Notes: generated by a model not told the origin, from the sequence alone. A stretch of DNA of 64,000 nt from Neoarius graeffei (GCF_027579695.1 NC_083574.1:64145059-64209058); one strand, 5' to 3'. Positions 11,500-21,755 are shown, counted from the first letter of the stretch. A program made the numbers and translations.

Positions 11500-11780
11500 C
11501 ACCAACATCCATCAATTATAAACTGAGCCACTGGATTGCATAAACACCACCCTCATTGGACTCATCTCTGATGAGGAGGAGTCTGCCTACAGGTGGGAGA
11601 TTGACCATCTGATGTCTTGGTGCAGGCAAAACTTAGAGCTCAATGCTCTCAAGAGAGTGGAGATGATTGTAGACTTGAAGAGGAGCTCTGCCACACCCTC
11701 CCCATCACCCTGTTTGACTCCCCAGTAACCTCTGTGGAGTATTTCTGCTTCCTGGGCACTATAATCAACTAGGACCTTAA
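11500..11780 (+). pseudogene. Rex1/Babar-like LINE fragment, part 1
   Basis: This matches the reverse complement of part of the LINE at 55450-58650: the RT C-terminal region from the coding of LIGLISDEEESAY onward to FCFLGTII. It stops abruptly at TTAA (11777-11780), where a 2-kb element is inserted. The sequence resumes in register at 13798. Confidence 0.85.
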
Positions 11781-12270
11781 AGCAGATATGCAGAACCTTT
11801 ATTTTTAAATAAATTTCTGAGTGGATAGTATCTCCATCCTTGACTCTTGTATGCTGTATAAATGGGAATAAAAAATATATATAACTGAGAGTTAAAATCA
11901 ACCGCAAAGTTGGCATTCCAGCTGCCCTGCTGAGCCAGCCAGCCCTGAATGTGTGACGTCACAACGGTAACTGGTTTTAAGGCTGAGGCTTTTGACAGCT
12001 ATAGACCAAAGTCATATAAATAGAAATTTATGGTGAACATAAGAAATACTGTTACCAACTTGCTCAACTAAGACTGACTTGACTTCATTGATTGTGGGTT
12101 GACTCTCATTAAAACAGGATAGTGTTATAACTTATGCAACATACATGTACATGCATGCATTTTCACTGATAAAATGTCAAAGGATAATTAAATAATCAGA
12201 TGAACTGAGACAATCACATTCTGAAGCAAATTAAATAATCTTATACCAGTAACTTAAACACACAATACAA

Positions 12271-12612
12271 GCGGCGGCACGGTGGTGTAGTGGTTAGCAC
12301 GGTTGCCTCACAGCAAGAAGGTTCCGGGTTCGAGCCCAGCGGCCGGTGAGGGCCTTTCTGTGTGGAGTTTGCATGTTCTCCCCATGTCTGTGTGGGTTTC
12401 CTCTGGGTGCTTTGGTTTCCCCCACAATCCAAAGACATGCAGTTAGGTTGATGTGGGGTGCCCTTGAGCAAGGTATCTGACTGCTCCCTGGATGATCTGG
12501 TGTGGCTGCCCACTGTTCTGAGTGTGTGCATGTGTTCACTGCTTCAGATGGGTTAAATGCAGAGGATGAATTTCACTGTGCTTGAAGTGTGCATATGATG
12601 AATAAAGGTTTG
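12271..12612 (+). repeat. tRNA-derived SINE, tail type A
   Basis: Head GGCACGGTGGTGTAGTGGTT and B box GGTTCGAGCCC are present. The tail is type A, with GATGGGTTAAATGCAGAGG and an AATAAA near the end. It is nested within the TTAA-flanked element. Confidence 0.9.
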
Positions 12613-13118
12613 GAAGTTAGTTCAAGTTAAGTGTATTAATCTAAATGCAGGTAAACATTTTTTTTTAATCCAAATGAGTGTCAGAGCTTACCCGTCTGTG
12701 TTCTCACTTCTTGAAGGCCAATCTTGTGGCTAATTGTTTTGAAACAATCTGACTTTCAGTTACTTGTTCAGGTCTCCATTCATTCACTTCTTCCACATAA
12801 GGGCAAGATGGCAACAATATCCAGCAGAGAAATCAGATAGCTGCTCCACTCATTCTCCATTTTCTCCATACTGAGTAGTCTGCCATTACTGCTCAGCTCA
12901 GGCAATTACTAAAACCCGGGACTGGACAAGACATCACTGGTTTTAGCAACAACCATTGGGAGGTCACTGCCTGAGTGATATGTCACATCCCGTTCTGTCC
13001 CGGGTTTTACTAACAACCCTTGGCTCACACTCTGGGAGAATTGGTGCAACTGAACTTACTTTCCTTTTTAAAAATAATAAATAAATAAATAAATAAATAC
13101 TTTCCTTTTCTTGTAGTT
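12613..13118. other. Interior of the THAP element
   Basis: No coding motif. An imperfect inverted repeat carries AAAACCCGGGAC near 12912 and its complement GTCCCGGGTTTT near 12999. An (AAAT)n run is at about 13077-13100. Confidence 0.5.
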
Positions 13119-13379
13119 TTATTTAATTGTTGATACTGCACCCTCTTTTAATACAGGCTTATAGCCAATGCTCCTCAATAGATCAGAGGTCTCATACAAG
13201 TCTTCAGTAAAATGTGCAGAGCAGAGGAGAAACCACTTTGTAGGCACCCAACATGTCCATGAACTTCTTGCAAAACGCATCCAAATCTTTACAGTTTGAA
13301 CATTCTTCGGCCATGAATGCAACATAAATCCACCTTCTGTTGTGTTGCCACACCCGCCAGCAACACATCTACATGGCAT
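13119..13379 (-). CDS. THAP-domain exon of the Kolobok-like element
   Basis: An 86-codon frame starting ATG at 13379. It opens with a THAP zinc finger: MPCRCVAGGCGN carries the first cysteines, then HSWPKN, a W in IWMRFARSSW, and CSAHF as the second metal-binding pair. This is nearly a whole domain with no internal stop. THAP domains bind DNA and in transposons are joined to a transposase; no transposase core was found downstream, so it may be a first exon or a remnant. It lies wholly within the TTAA-flanked insertion and reads leftward. Confidence 0.7.
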   Translation of the reverse strand: MPCRCVAGGCGNTTEGGFMLHSWPKNVQTVKIWMRFARSSWTCWVPTKWFLLCSAHFTEDLYETSDLLRSIGYKPVLKEGAVSTIK

Positions 13380-13563
13380 GGCAATAAATTAGCTCAAAAT
13401 GGAGGATTAGAGTTGCAGTCAACTCTGCATTTTAGTATAGCAGAAATGGTGATGAGACCGATAGACTTCCTGCTGTGACGTTATGGATGTCAAGGTCATT
13501 CACTCAGACCGGTACCTATATGAATGACTTTAATCATAAAAATTACTATATTAGATTTATTGT

Positions 13564-13701
13564 ACCTGGCGACTTGTCCAGAGTGTACCCCACCTCTCAC
13601 CCACAGTCAGCTGGGATAGGCTCCAGCTTGCCTACGACCCTGTAGGACAGGATAAGCGGCTACAGATGATGGATGGATGGATGGATGGATGGATGGATGG
13701 A
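13564..13701 (+). repeat. 5'-truncated SINE (type B) with (GATG)n tail
   Basis: It holds only the last part of the SINE (CTGGCGACTTGTCCAGAGTG onward to the tail), followed by an expanded GATG run. It is flanked by a perfect 12-bp duplication TAGATTTATTGT at 13552-13563 and 13702-13713, as expected for LINE-driven insertion with 5' truncation. Confidence 0.9.
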
Positions 13702-13797
13702 TAGATTTATTGTTAAAGCTAAAACTATTCCTGTGCCATTCTTGAGGTCTTAAGGCATTTATAAATGAAAGTGAGGCCATGGTTCTCTGTATCTGCT

Positions 13798-14695
13798 TTA
13801 AGTGGGAGATGTATGACTGCTCTCTCACCAAGAAAGCACAGCAGAGCATATACTTCCTGTGGCAGTTAAAGAAGTTCAATCTGCCAAACACAATGATGGT
13901 GCACTTCTGCACCACCATCATTGAGTCCATCCTCACCTCCATCACCATCAGGTACACTGCTGCCACTGCCAGGTACAAGGGCAGACTGCAGCTCATCATC
14001 CACTCTGCTGAGAGGACTGCAACCTTCCATCTCTTCAGGACCTGTATGAGTCCAGGACCCTGAAGAGAGCAGAAAGGATCGTGGCTGACTCCTCTCACCC
14101 CATACACAAACTTTTTGTGAACCACTCCCGTCTGGTAGGAGGTTGCAATCCATTAGAAACAAAACCTCATGCCATAAGGCCAGCTTTTTCCCCACTGCAG
14201 CTGGCCTCATCAATAAGGTCAGAGACCCCCACTGACTCCAACCTCACACTTCCAATCTGTAACACTAATGCACTTTGTCTCTGAACTGCATTTTTGCACA
14301 TTTCAAGGCCATGTCATACATCTTCATTCTGTGAACGTTATTGCACATTTTAGCTCACACTGTACAGCTTGGTTATTGACTTGCCCACTACACATATTCT
14401 CTTCCTTTCATGCACTCTTATCATGTCTCTTCTCCATCATCACCATGTGACCTATTTTTTGCACATTCCAGACATACTGTACAGCTTGGACAATAACTCA
14501 TGCACATTCCCCTTAAATATGTCCACTTTTCAATTTGTAAATTTCAGATTCTTCTGTTTCTTATTCTATGTATATAGCTACTTTTTACTTTTTTGTCTTT
14601 GCTAAATTCTTCTATCATAACTGTTCAATCACCAAAGCAAATTCCTTCCATGTGAGAACGTCCTTGCCAATAAACTTGATTCTGATGAGAAAAAA
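13798..14695 (+). pseudogene. Rex1/Babar-like LINE fragment, part 2 with 3' UTR
   Basis: This continues the LINE broken at 11780. It encodes WEMYDCSLTKKAQQSIYFLW and the end of the reverse-transcriptase ORF with frameshifts, then RAERIVADSSHP. A 3' UTR follows, ending near AATAAACTTGATTCTGATGA. It is homologous to the minus-strand copy at 55450-56260. Together the two parts form one 5'-truncated LINE copy of about 1.2 kb. Confidence 0.85.
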
Positions 14696-14737
14696 ATAAA
14701 CTCTATTATTTGTGACAACAATCACATTGCTTCTCGG

Positions 14738-15131
14738 CTGCAGTGCTTTCCGGGAAATGTAGTTGAAAATCTATTTGCACATTATTCTTTTATATTGAGT
14801 TATTGAGGAGGAAAGACTGCATTTCCTATAAATCTTGGCTCAGCCATTTCAGAGTAGCAGAAATTTGGGAAAATGAGAAGAATCCATGCGCTGAAAGTAA
14901 TGAGCAGCTGCTCTTGCCCATTTATAAACAGCTAAAACAAAAAAGGACATGGATTAACAAACCTCTGTTTTATACATTCATCTATCATTGCAGGAACTGC
15001 GACAACCACGTGGTACTGCCTTACTGGCTGCAATGCATTCTGGGAAATATAGTCAAAAATCTCTGTGCTTTATTCTTTTATATTGCAAGATCAAGGAGGA
15101 GAGGCTGCATTTCCTACACATTTTGCTTAGC
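14738..15131 (+). repeat. Direct duplication of about 110 bp
   Basis: A block containing GGGAAATGTAGTTGAAAATC and ATTCTTTTATATTG at 14738-14850 recurs, diverged, at about 15025-15131. About 170 bp of other sequence lies between. Both copies carry a motif like TGCATTCTGGGAAATGTAGT, reminiscent of a ZNF143/Staf site. It is probably part of an old repeat. Confidence 0.6.
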
Positions 15132-15136
15132 TGTGA

Positions 15137-15719
15137 TGTAAGGGTTTTGCTGGGATTCAAACCTGGTTCGCTGGTGTGATAATCCAGCAAACCCCCACTA
15201 GGCCACCAGGGGAATGACTCAAGTGCAGAGGCGTGAGGCAGAAGTAGAAAAGTATCAAAAAGTTTATTTACAATATTTACAGTCCCAAAAAATATATAAT
15301 CCAAAAAATGCTCAGAAGATGAAGGGAAAAATAAAATATCCAAAAGTTCAAAGTCAAATACAAAAGCCAAAAAACTAGAAAAGAAAAGGCAAAAATACCA
15401 ACGCTCAGAAGATCCAAAAAACAGTAAATACAAAGTCCAAAAAGAAAAGCAAAGTGCAAAACCAAAAAGACAAAGGCAAGGACCACAGAACAGAGGTAAC
15501 TGGAGCTAAACATAACAGCACAAAGACTCCGTGACAAGAGGACTGAACTCAGGGGTATAAATACACAAACTAATTAAGGACAGGGTGGGGCAGGAAACAG
15601 GCAATAAGACAAAAACAAAACACAGAACACAGTGGTGACCTCTAGAGGCCCAAAACAAACATTACCAGAAAAGGAAATAACAGTGGCCTCTAGAGGCCAA
15701 AACAGTCCCAGTCCTAACA
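15137..15719 (-). mobile_element. Solo LTR with 5-bp TSD
   Basis: A 583-bp solo LTR read on the minus strand, starting TGTTAGG and ending CCTTACA. It is flanked by the perfect 5-bp duplication TGTGA (15132-15136 and 15720-15724). A TATA-like sequence lies near 15552-15560 and the complement of AATAAA near 15260. The last 80 bases of the LTR contain a tRNA-like stretch with A-box- and B-box-like motifs (TGGCCTAGTGGG; GGTTTGAATCC). No internal retroelement sequence remains. It is probably gypsy-type from TSD length. Confidence 0.85.
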
Positions 15720-15884
15720 TGTGATAGGTGTGATGTTATTACTTTGCAAAGTGAAGCGATCCTTTTCCTTGACAAAACTAAGTTTTTCTAATTTTTATTC
15801 TCATTAATTTGTGCCTTGTTAGTCTCTGAATTTCTGAGGGTTTTTTTCTTAAAAATGACTTGATCATCTCACAGACTATATGAG

Positions 15885-16197
15885 TGTGGCAGTTTGTGTA
15901 GGTGGGTGGAGCACAGAAGGACGGCAGGCCAGAACTGAGTTCACAAAAACTCTTTTATTTAGCTTTTCAGCTTCTATTTCACTCTCACACACACTCAGAC
16001 ACACGCACACACATCAGTCATCTGGTTGGGGAGAGAGCTCCCTCTGCTCTCGCTCTCTCTCCTTAAATAGGGCGCGGTCACTAGGGAAGACACACAAACA
16101 CATTAATTAACGTCAGGTGCAGTGATTCTGCCACATACCTTCCCTGACTCCGCCCTCTGGTCACAGACCGATGCTTGACCACGCCCCCTCTGCCACA
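15885..16197 (-). mobile_element. 3' LTR of the Gmr1-like element
   Basis: On the minus strand it starts TGTGGCAG and ends CTGCCACA. It pairs with 20517-20829 at equal length. On the minus strand the purine-rich run GGTGGGGGTA directly precedes it and is the likely polypurine tract. Confidence 0.95.
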
Positions 16198-16472
16198 TAC
16201 CCCCACCGCCCGAATCAGGCCGGGCAGCTGTCCGGCCTGCAGCCGACTCCCCCCCCCCCCTTGACGGGAGAGGAAGTCCGCCACGACCATCTGCACCCCC
16301 AGCCTGTGGATCACCTTGAAGTTAAAGGGTTGGAGTGCCAGATACCAACGGGTGATCTGCACGTTGGCATCCTTCATGTGGTGGATCCACTGAAGGGGCG
16401 CGTGGTCCGAACAGAGGGTGAAAGGGCATCCCAGCAGGTAGGAATGGAGGGCGATGACCACCCACTTGATTG
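16081..16472 (-). pseudogene. RNase H end of Gmr1-like pol (shifted frame)
   Basis: This continues the RT frame after a one-base deletion just past STIEK (about 16476). It contains CSDHAPLQWIHHMKDANVQ and HRLGVQMVVADFLSRQGGG. The frame runs on about 117 bases into the 3' LTR, as in the copy at the window start. RNase H removes the RNA strand during reverse transcription. Confidence 0.85.
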
Positions 16473-17831
16473 CTAGGCACTCTTCTCAATGGTGCTGTAG
16501 TGCCCCTCACACACCGACAGCTTCCGACTGATATACAGCACTGGGCGATCCTCCCCCTCCACCTCCTGGGACAAAACAGCCCCCAGCCCTCTGTCCGACG
16601 CATCCATCTGTAACATAAAGGGGAGAGAAAAGTCAGGGGAGTGTAAAAGTGGCCCCCCACACAGTGCAGCCTTTACCTCAGAAAAAGCCCGCTGGCATTG
16701 CTCCATCCACTGGACCTGATCTGGTGCCCCCTTTTTAGTCAGATCAGTCAGCGGGCTGGTGACGTCCGAATAATTAGGTTTAAACCTACAATAATAGCCA
16801 GCCAGCCCCAGGAACTGTCTCACCCCCTTTTTGGTCTTGGGCCTCAGGCAGGCCACAATTGCTGCTGTCTTGTTAATTTGGGGACGCACCTGCCCATTGC
16901 CCAAGTGGAAGCCCAGATACCATACTTCCACCCGCCCAATCGCACACTTCTTTGGGTTGGCTGTGAGACCCGCTCGCCTCAGCGACCTAAGGACGGCCCT
17001 CAGATGTTCGAGGTGCCTCGGCCAGTCATTACTATAGATAATAATGTCGTCGAGGTAGGCAGCCGCATAGGTGGCGTGGGGGCAGAGGACCCTATCCATC
17101 AGCCGCTGAAATGTAGCGGGCACCCCAAACAGCCCAAAAGGAAGTGTGACAAATTGGTGTAAGCCGAATGGTGTGGAAAAGGTCGTTTTTTCTCGGGATA
17201 ATGGAGTCAAGGGGATCTGCCAATAACCCTTTGTTAAATCCAGTGTTGAGTAAAAATGAGCCATGCCTAGCCGATCGAGCAACTCATCAATACGAGGCAT
17301 TGGGTATGCGTCGAATTTAGACACCGTGTTGACTTTTCTATAGTCTACACAGAACCGGACCGACCCGTCGGCCTTGGGTACCAAGACCACCGGGCTGCTC
17401 CAGTCACTGTGGGACTCCTCGATGATGCCCATTTCAAGCATGGCCTCGAGTTCTTCCCGAACCACTTTTTTCTTGTGCTCGGGTAACCTGTAAGGGCGGC
17501 TACGCACTACCACCCCTGGGGGTGTCTCAATGTGGTGCTCTATGAGGTTGGTGTGGCCAGGCAGGGGCGAGAATACGTCCGAAAACTCGGTCTGCAACTG
17601 GGCAACCTCCGTGAGTTGGGTCGGGGAGAGGTGGTTTCCACAGGGGACCAGAGAGGTACGTGATGCCAATGTTCCCTTTTGAACCTCTGGACCCTGCTCC
17701 GCCTTCTCCGGAACCACCGACACCAATGCCACGGGGACCTCCTCATTCCAGAGTTTGAGTAGGTTAAGGTGGTAAATCTGTAGCGCCCCACCCCTATCCG
17801 TTCGCCTCACCTCATAGTCAACATCTCCGAC
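16473..17831 (-). pseudogene. Gmr1-like reverse transcriptase
   Basis: This RT domain is open for 445 codons from 17810 and in frame with integrase upstream. The motifs in order are SDWSSPVVLVPKADGSVRFC, DLTKGYWQIPL (catalytic Asp of motif A), LPFGLFGVPATFQRLMD, and the catalytic AYLDDIIIYS. LGFHLGNGQVRP and the connection segment follow. All three catalytic aspartates are present. The frame starts just after a TGA at 17832-17834 that appears to be a decayed CGA codon. The C-terminus is shifted at about 16476. Confidence 0.93.
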
Positions 17832-18965
17832 TCACCGTGTGACCTCAAAGGGTCCTTGCCACTTGGCGACCAATTTGGAGCTCGATGTGGGCAATAGTAC
17901 GAGTACTTTATCTCCCGGTGTGAACTCCCTAAGGCGCTTACCCTTGTTGTACAGGCTGGTTTGTCGTTCTTGGGCCTGCCGCAAATTCTCCTGAGTTAGG
18001 TGCATGAGTGTGTGGAGTTTTGCGCGCAGATCCATAACGTACTGAATTTCGTTTTTGCTCTGTGAAGGTCCCTCCTCCCAATTTTCCCGCAGTACATCTA
18101 AGATGCCGTGCGGCTTACGCCCATATAATAATTCAAACGGGGAGAACCCCGTGGAGGCTTGGGGGACCTCTCGCACTGCAAACAACAAGGGTTCGAGCCA
18201 CTTATCCCAGTTACGTGCGTCCTCACTTACGAATTTTTTAATAATATTCTTGAGGGTGCGATTGAACCGTTCAACTAAACCGTCCGTCTGTGGGTGATAA
18301 ACGCTGGTGCGGATCGATTTAATACCCAGTAGCCCATACAGTTCGCTCAGTGTTCGTGACATAAATGAGGTGCCTTGGTCAGTCAGAATCTCTTTCGGGA
18401 TTCCAACCCGGGAGATGACGTGGAAGAGGGCCTCTGCAATACTGCGTGCTGAGATATTGCGAAGAGGCACTGCTTCCGGGTATCGCGTTGCATAGTCCAC
18501 CAGAACTAATATAAAGCGGTACCGTCGTGCTGACCAATCCAATGGCCCGACGAGATCCATCCCAATTCTTTCGAACGGGGTCTCGATTAATGGTAGAGGG
18601 CGCAAAGGCGCTTTTGGAATGGGCACTGGATTTACTAACTGGCATTCGCGGCACGCCATACACCACCTATGGACATTGCCGCGAATCCCTGGCCAATAGA
18701 ATCGGGCCATTATTTGAGCTAGTGTTTTATCCTGCCCTAAGTGTCCAGCCATGGGATTAAAGTGAGCCGCCTGGAATACCAATTCCCAGCGGCTCTTCGG
18801 AATCAAAAGCTGTGTGACTCGCTCTTTAGTCTGAGTGTCCTGCATCACTCGGTATAATCTATCCTTCATAATCGCGAAGTAGGGGAAGGACAGGGTGGCG
18901 TTTAGCTGGAGCATTTGACCATTGATTACTCTCACTTGGTCAAACACATGCTGCAGAGTCTCATC
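17832..18965 (-). pseudogene. Gmr1-like integrase
   Basis: Integrase lies upstream of RT in the same frame. It has the zinc-binding HHCC motif (HFNPMAGHLGQDKT, then CMACRECQ). The DDE core reads GMDLVGPLDW, LTDQGTSFMSR and DGLVERFNRTL. The C-terminal part resembles gypsy integrases (GDKVLVLLPT) and has no chromodomain. It is bounded by TGA stops at 18966-18968 and 17832-17834, both consistent with CGA-to-TGA change at CpG. The core shows no other break, so the enzyme sequence itself is well preserved. Confidence 0.93.
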
Positions 18966-19505
18966 TCACGACTGCTCTAACGGGAAATCTGCGAGGGATT
19001 CCCCAATAGAGAGAGGAGGAGCCTGCTGCTCCTCACTCTGACGCGGAGCTGACATAGATGGCTCTGAGACAGCTGCTCCCGCCAAGGCGACACCAGGACC
19101 TCCCCCTGTTAAACTATGGCAGGACTCACTCTTCACTAAGTGTGTCATTAAATCCCGAAATCCCAGCCAATCAGTCCCCAAAATTATCGAGTGGGTAAGG
19201 CGAGGATTAACCGCCGCCTTCACTATAAATTTTTCCCCTCGAAAAAGAATATGGACTGACACTAGAGGGTAGTTGTGAACATCCCCGTGCACACACAACA
19301 CCTTTACCAATTGTGCTCCCCCATATGCCTCGTCTTTCACCAGGCTTTGGTGGATTGAGGTCTGATTACAACCAGAATCCACCAATGCCTGATATGTATC
19401 CCCTTGGATACTCACCGGTATGCGATATGCTCCGGCCTGATCGAGGGCGGCTCCTGGCGCGTCGGGGATCCGAACCACCGTGCCCACCTCCATTACCGAG
19501 CACTG
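18966..19505 (-). pseudogene. Gmr1-like aspartic protease
   Basis: A retropepsin domain of about 110 residues, with the active site ALVDSGCNQTS and the flap/C-terminal motif SIILGTDWLGF. The frame runs from just after an amber stop at 19506-19508 to a TGA at 18966-18968. A low-complexity spacer of about 60 residues connects it to integrase. It would cleave the gag-pol polyprotein. Confidence 0.88.
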
Positions 19506-19714
19506 CTATTGGAGGTGGCCCGGCTCCCTGCAGCACCAGCAAACTGGCCCGGGCTTCTTCTCTGCACTAGTGCTCAGGGACTCACTCACCTGAGGGGGGG
19601 GAGAGACAGCCACAGAAGGGAGAAACGGGAGGGCACCGCGGGTGCGGCAGGCCGGCTGGGGTGGCGCCGGCCCCCGCCTCCGTGGTGGGGGAATGGGGCT
19701 AGGAGGAGACACAG

Positions 19715-19753
<39 letters not shown>

Positions 19754-20497
19754 GAGAGAAGAGGTTGTCTGCTGTCTTGCTGTCGGGACAGCCACCAAAT
19801 GGTCCTCCGCCAGCTCGATTGACTGATCCAGTGACGCCTGGCAGTGGCACTGGACCCACTCTGCGGTTCCTGCTGGTAAACGTGCGATGAACTGCTCCAG
19901 TACCACCTGGTCGATGAGTCCTTTGGCATTGCGGTTGTCGGCCCTCAACCACTGCCAGCAGGCGTCCTGGAGTTGCTGGCCAAACGCGAATGGCCGGCCG
20001 ACTTCCTCCAAGCGCAAAGCGCGGAAGTGCTGACGTTGTTGCTCGGGGGTGCACCCCACCCGCTGGAGGACGGCCCGGCGAAGGTCCGTGTAGGCCAGCC
20101 AGCGGTTGGCATGGAGCTGTAGTGTGGCCAGCTGCACCTCTCCCGTTAGCAGGGGGAGGAGGTGCGCCGCACGCTGTTCCACCGGCCACCCCAAGGTCTC
20201 GGCTACCTGCTCAAAGAGCGTGAGGAAGGCCTCGGGGTCGTCCTGCGGGCCCATCTTCGTGATGGTGAGGGGGGACGGGCCCACACCGGTGGAGTTGGTG
20301 GACCCCGCCGATGCAAGGAGGTGCCGGAACGCCCGACGATCTTCCTGTTGCGCCAGCACCAGGGCCTCGAACCGTTGTTCTTGCTCCTTTCGGAGGGCAA
20401 GCAGCCCCTGGTGCTGGCTCTGTTGGGCCGTGGTGAGGGCGTGGATCAGGTCTGCAAAGGGGGAGGACTCCATGGGGCTGTTCTCTTCTGTGCTCAT
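19506..20497 (-). pseudogene. Gmr1-like gag with CCHC knuckle
   Basis: Gag opens with ATG at 20497, immediately next to the primer-binding site. The N-terminal 240 residues include a Gln/Glu-rich helix, then a capsid-like helical region (PEAFLTLFEQVAETLGWPVE). This region resembles gag of the Gmr1-like group, from which the vertebrate SCAN domain is thought to come. The frame then crosses a (CT)n microsatellite (19720-19750) and is displaced by it. The alternative frame continues through a Pro-rich linker to the zinc knuckle CWCCREPGH. A TAG lies inside the knuckle at 19506-19508, before its last cysteine. Confidence 0.85.
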
Positions 20498-20498
20498 G

Positions 20499-20515
20499 CC
20501 CGGGTTTCAGCACCA
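20499..20515 (-). promoter_or_regulatory. Primer-binding site, tRNA-Phe type
   Basis: On the minus strand TGGTGCTGAAACCCGGG begins one base after the 5' LTR. From memory of vertebrate tRNA-Phe, whose 3' end reads GGGTTTCGGCACCA, this matches with one mismatch. Confidence 0.75.
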
Positions 20516-20516
20516 C

Positions 20517-20829
20517 TGTGACAGTTCGTGTAGGTAGGTGGAGCACAGAAGGACGGCAGGCCAGAACTGAGTTCACAAAAACTCTTTTATTTAGCTTTTC
20601 AGCTTCTATTTCACTCTCACACACACTCAGACACACACACACACATCAGTCGTCTGGTTGGGGAGAGAGCTCCCTCTGCTCTCACTCTCTCTCCTTAAAT
20701 AGGGCGCTGTCACTAAGGAAGACACACAAACACATTAATTAATGTCAGGTGCAGTGATTCTGCCACTTACCTTCACTGACTCCGCCCTCCGGTCACAGAC
20801 TGATGCTTAACCATGCCCCCACTGCCACA
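20517..20829 (-). mobile_element. 5' LTR of the Gmr1-like element
   Basis: A 313-bp LTR equal in length to 15885-16197 and bearing the same TATA region (CCTATTTAAGG on the minus strand). It holds the promoter for the gag-pol transcript. Confidence 0.95.
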
Positions 20830-20879
20830 ATGAGATTTTTCTTATAAAAATCCCAGAGCCACGAACACATCCTGGTCAT

Positions 20880-20935
20880 CATGGACTTCAAGTGCAGACT
20901 GAAGACTCACCTCTTCAGGCTGCACCTCTCCCCTG
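20880..20935 (+). repeat. L2 LINE 3' end, left piece
   Basis: TTCAAGTGCAGACTGAAGAC encodes the C-terminal FKxRLKTHLF stretch of L2 reverse transcriptase. It matches 54965-55015. It is interrupted at CCCTG (20931-20935) by a solo LTR. Confidence 0.8.
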
Positions 20936-21750
20936 TGTCAGTAATAGCACTGAAAACCTAAGTTTAGTGGGCGGCACGGTGGTGTAGTGGTTAGCGCTGT
21001 CGCCTCACAGCAAGAAGGTCCAAGTTCGAGCCCCATGGCCGGCGAGGGACTTTCTGTGCAGAGTGTGCATGTTCTCCCCATGTCTGCGTGGGTTTCCTCC
21101 AGGTGCTCCGGTTTCCCCCACAGTCCAAAGACATGCAGGTTAGGTTAACTAGTGACTCTAAATTGACCGTAGGTGTGAATGTGAATGGTTGTCTGTGTCT
21201 ATGTGTCAGCCCTGTGATGACCTGATGACTTGTCCAGGGTGTACCCCGCCTTTCGCCCGTATTCAGCTGGGATAGGCTTCAGCTTGCCTGCGACCCTGTA
21301 GAACAGGATAAAGCAGCTAGAGATAATGAGATGAGATGAGACCTAAGTTTAGAGCAGCCTGCAAACATGGCCGCTCCAGACTAAACTTCCCAAGCACCAC
21401 AGCCCCCCACATCTCTGGAATTCTAGGAAGTACACCTGTTTCCCATTTCCCCATAATTACTTCCCTATATCAACCCAGATTCACAAATGCTCACCACAAA
21501 GTATCAGTCTGTGTCCCTGTGCCTGATCATACTGAGCCTTCTGACTTTCTGCCTGACTTCTAGTGCTTTTGACTTTATGTTTATTTCAGAATACAATTTC
21601 TCGCCTACCCTTTGACATTCTGTTTGTGAATTGACCAACCCTTGCCCATCCCTGACTATATTTTCAGATTGCTGTATTGGATTTGGTTACCAGTGTGCGA
21701 TGCACCTGCTCTCCCCTGCACTTGCATCTGTAGGTGCCTGCACCCTGACA
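20936..21750 (+). mobile_element. Solo LTR inside L2, itself split by a SINE
   Basis: It starts TGTCAGTAATAG and ends GCACCCTGACA, with a 5-bp duplication CCCTG on both sides (20931-20935 and 21751-21755). Without the nested SINE and its duplication it is about 430 bp. The end resembles the chromovirus LTRs at 30599 and 41048 (GTGCCTGCAC near the terminus). Confidence 0.85.
20968..21340 (+). repeat. tRNA-derived SINE, tail type B, with 12-bp TSD
   Basis: A full-length copy flanked by the perfect duplication ACCTAAGTTTAG (20956-20967 and 21341-21352). Head, B box, body and an ATGAG-repeat tail are all present. It is nested in the solo LTR. Confidence 0.95.
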
Positions 21751-21755
21751 CCCTG

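Larger units (their letters stand above)
11781..13797 (-). mobile_element. TTAA-flanked THAP element, Kolobok-like
   Basis: This 2,017-bp insertion splits a LINE. The flanks are TTAA on both sides (11777-11780 and 13798-13801). The ends are inverted repeats: AGCAGATATGCAGAACC at the left and the complement of AGCAGATACAGAGAACC at the right, 14 of 17 bases matching. A TTAA target with termini starting AG, together with a THAP exon inside, fits the Kolobok superfamily; piggyBac also uses TTAA but has different termini and no THAP. It contains two later SINE insertions. Only a THAP exon and no transposase core was recognised, so it is probably non-autonomous or decayed. Confidence 0.7.
15885..20829 (-). 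mobile_element. Complete Gmr1-like Ty3/gypsy retrotransposon (IN before RT)
   Basis: This 4,945-bp element is flanked by a perfect 5-bp target duplication ATGAG (15880-15884 and 20830-20834). The two 313-bp LTRs differ at about 16 positions by eye (near 5%). The domain order on the minus strand is gag, protease, integrase, reverse transcriptase, RNase H. Integrase ahead of RT is the arrangement known from the Gmr1-like group of vertebrate gypsy elements, not the usual gypsy order. Protease, integrase and RT share one reading frame, broken only by two TGA stops; gag and RNase H carry small indels. It is inactive but structurally complete. Confidence 0.95.

Noticed and set aside
13607..14213. 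Minus-strand frames of 115-172 codons
   Set aside because: They are antisense to the LINE RT fragment and include SIHPSIHPS from the GATG microsatellite.
20518..20742. Open frames inside the Gmr1-like LTRs (also 15880-16110)
   Set aside because: They lie in LTR sequence, are near-identical in both LTRs and have no protein motif.
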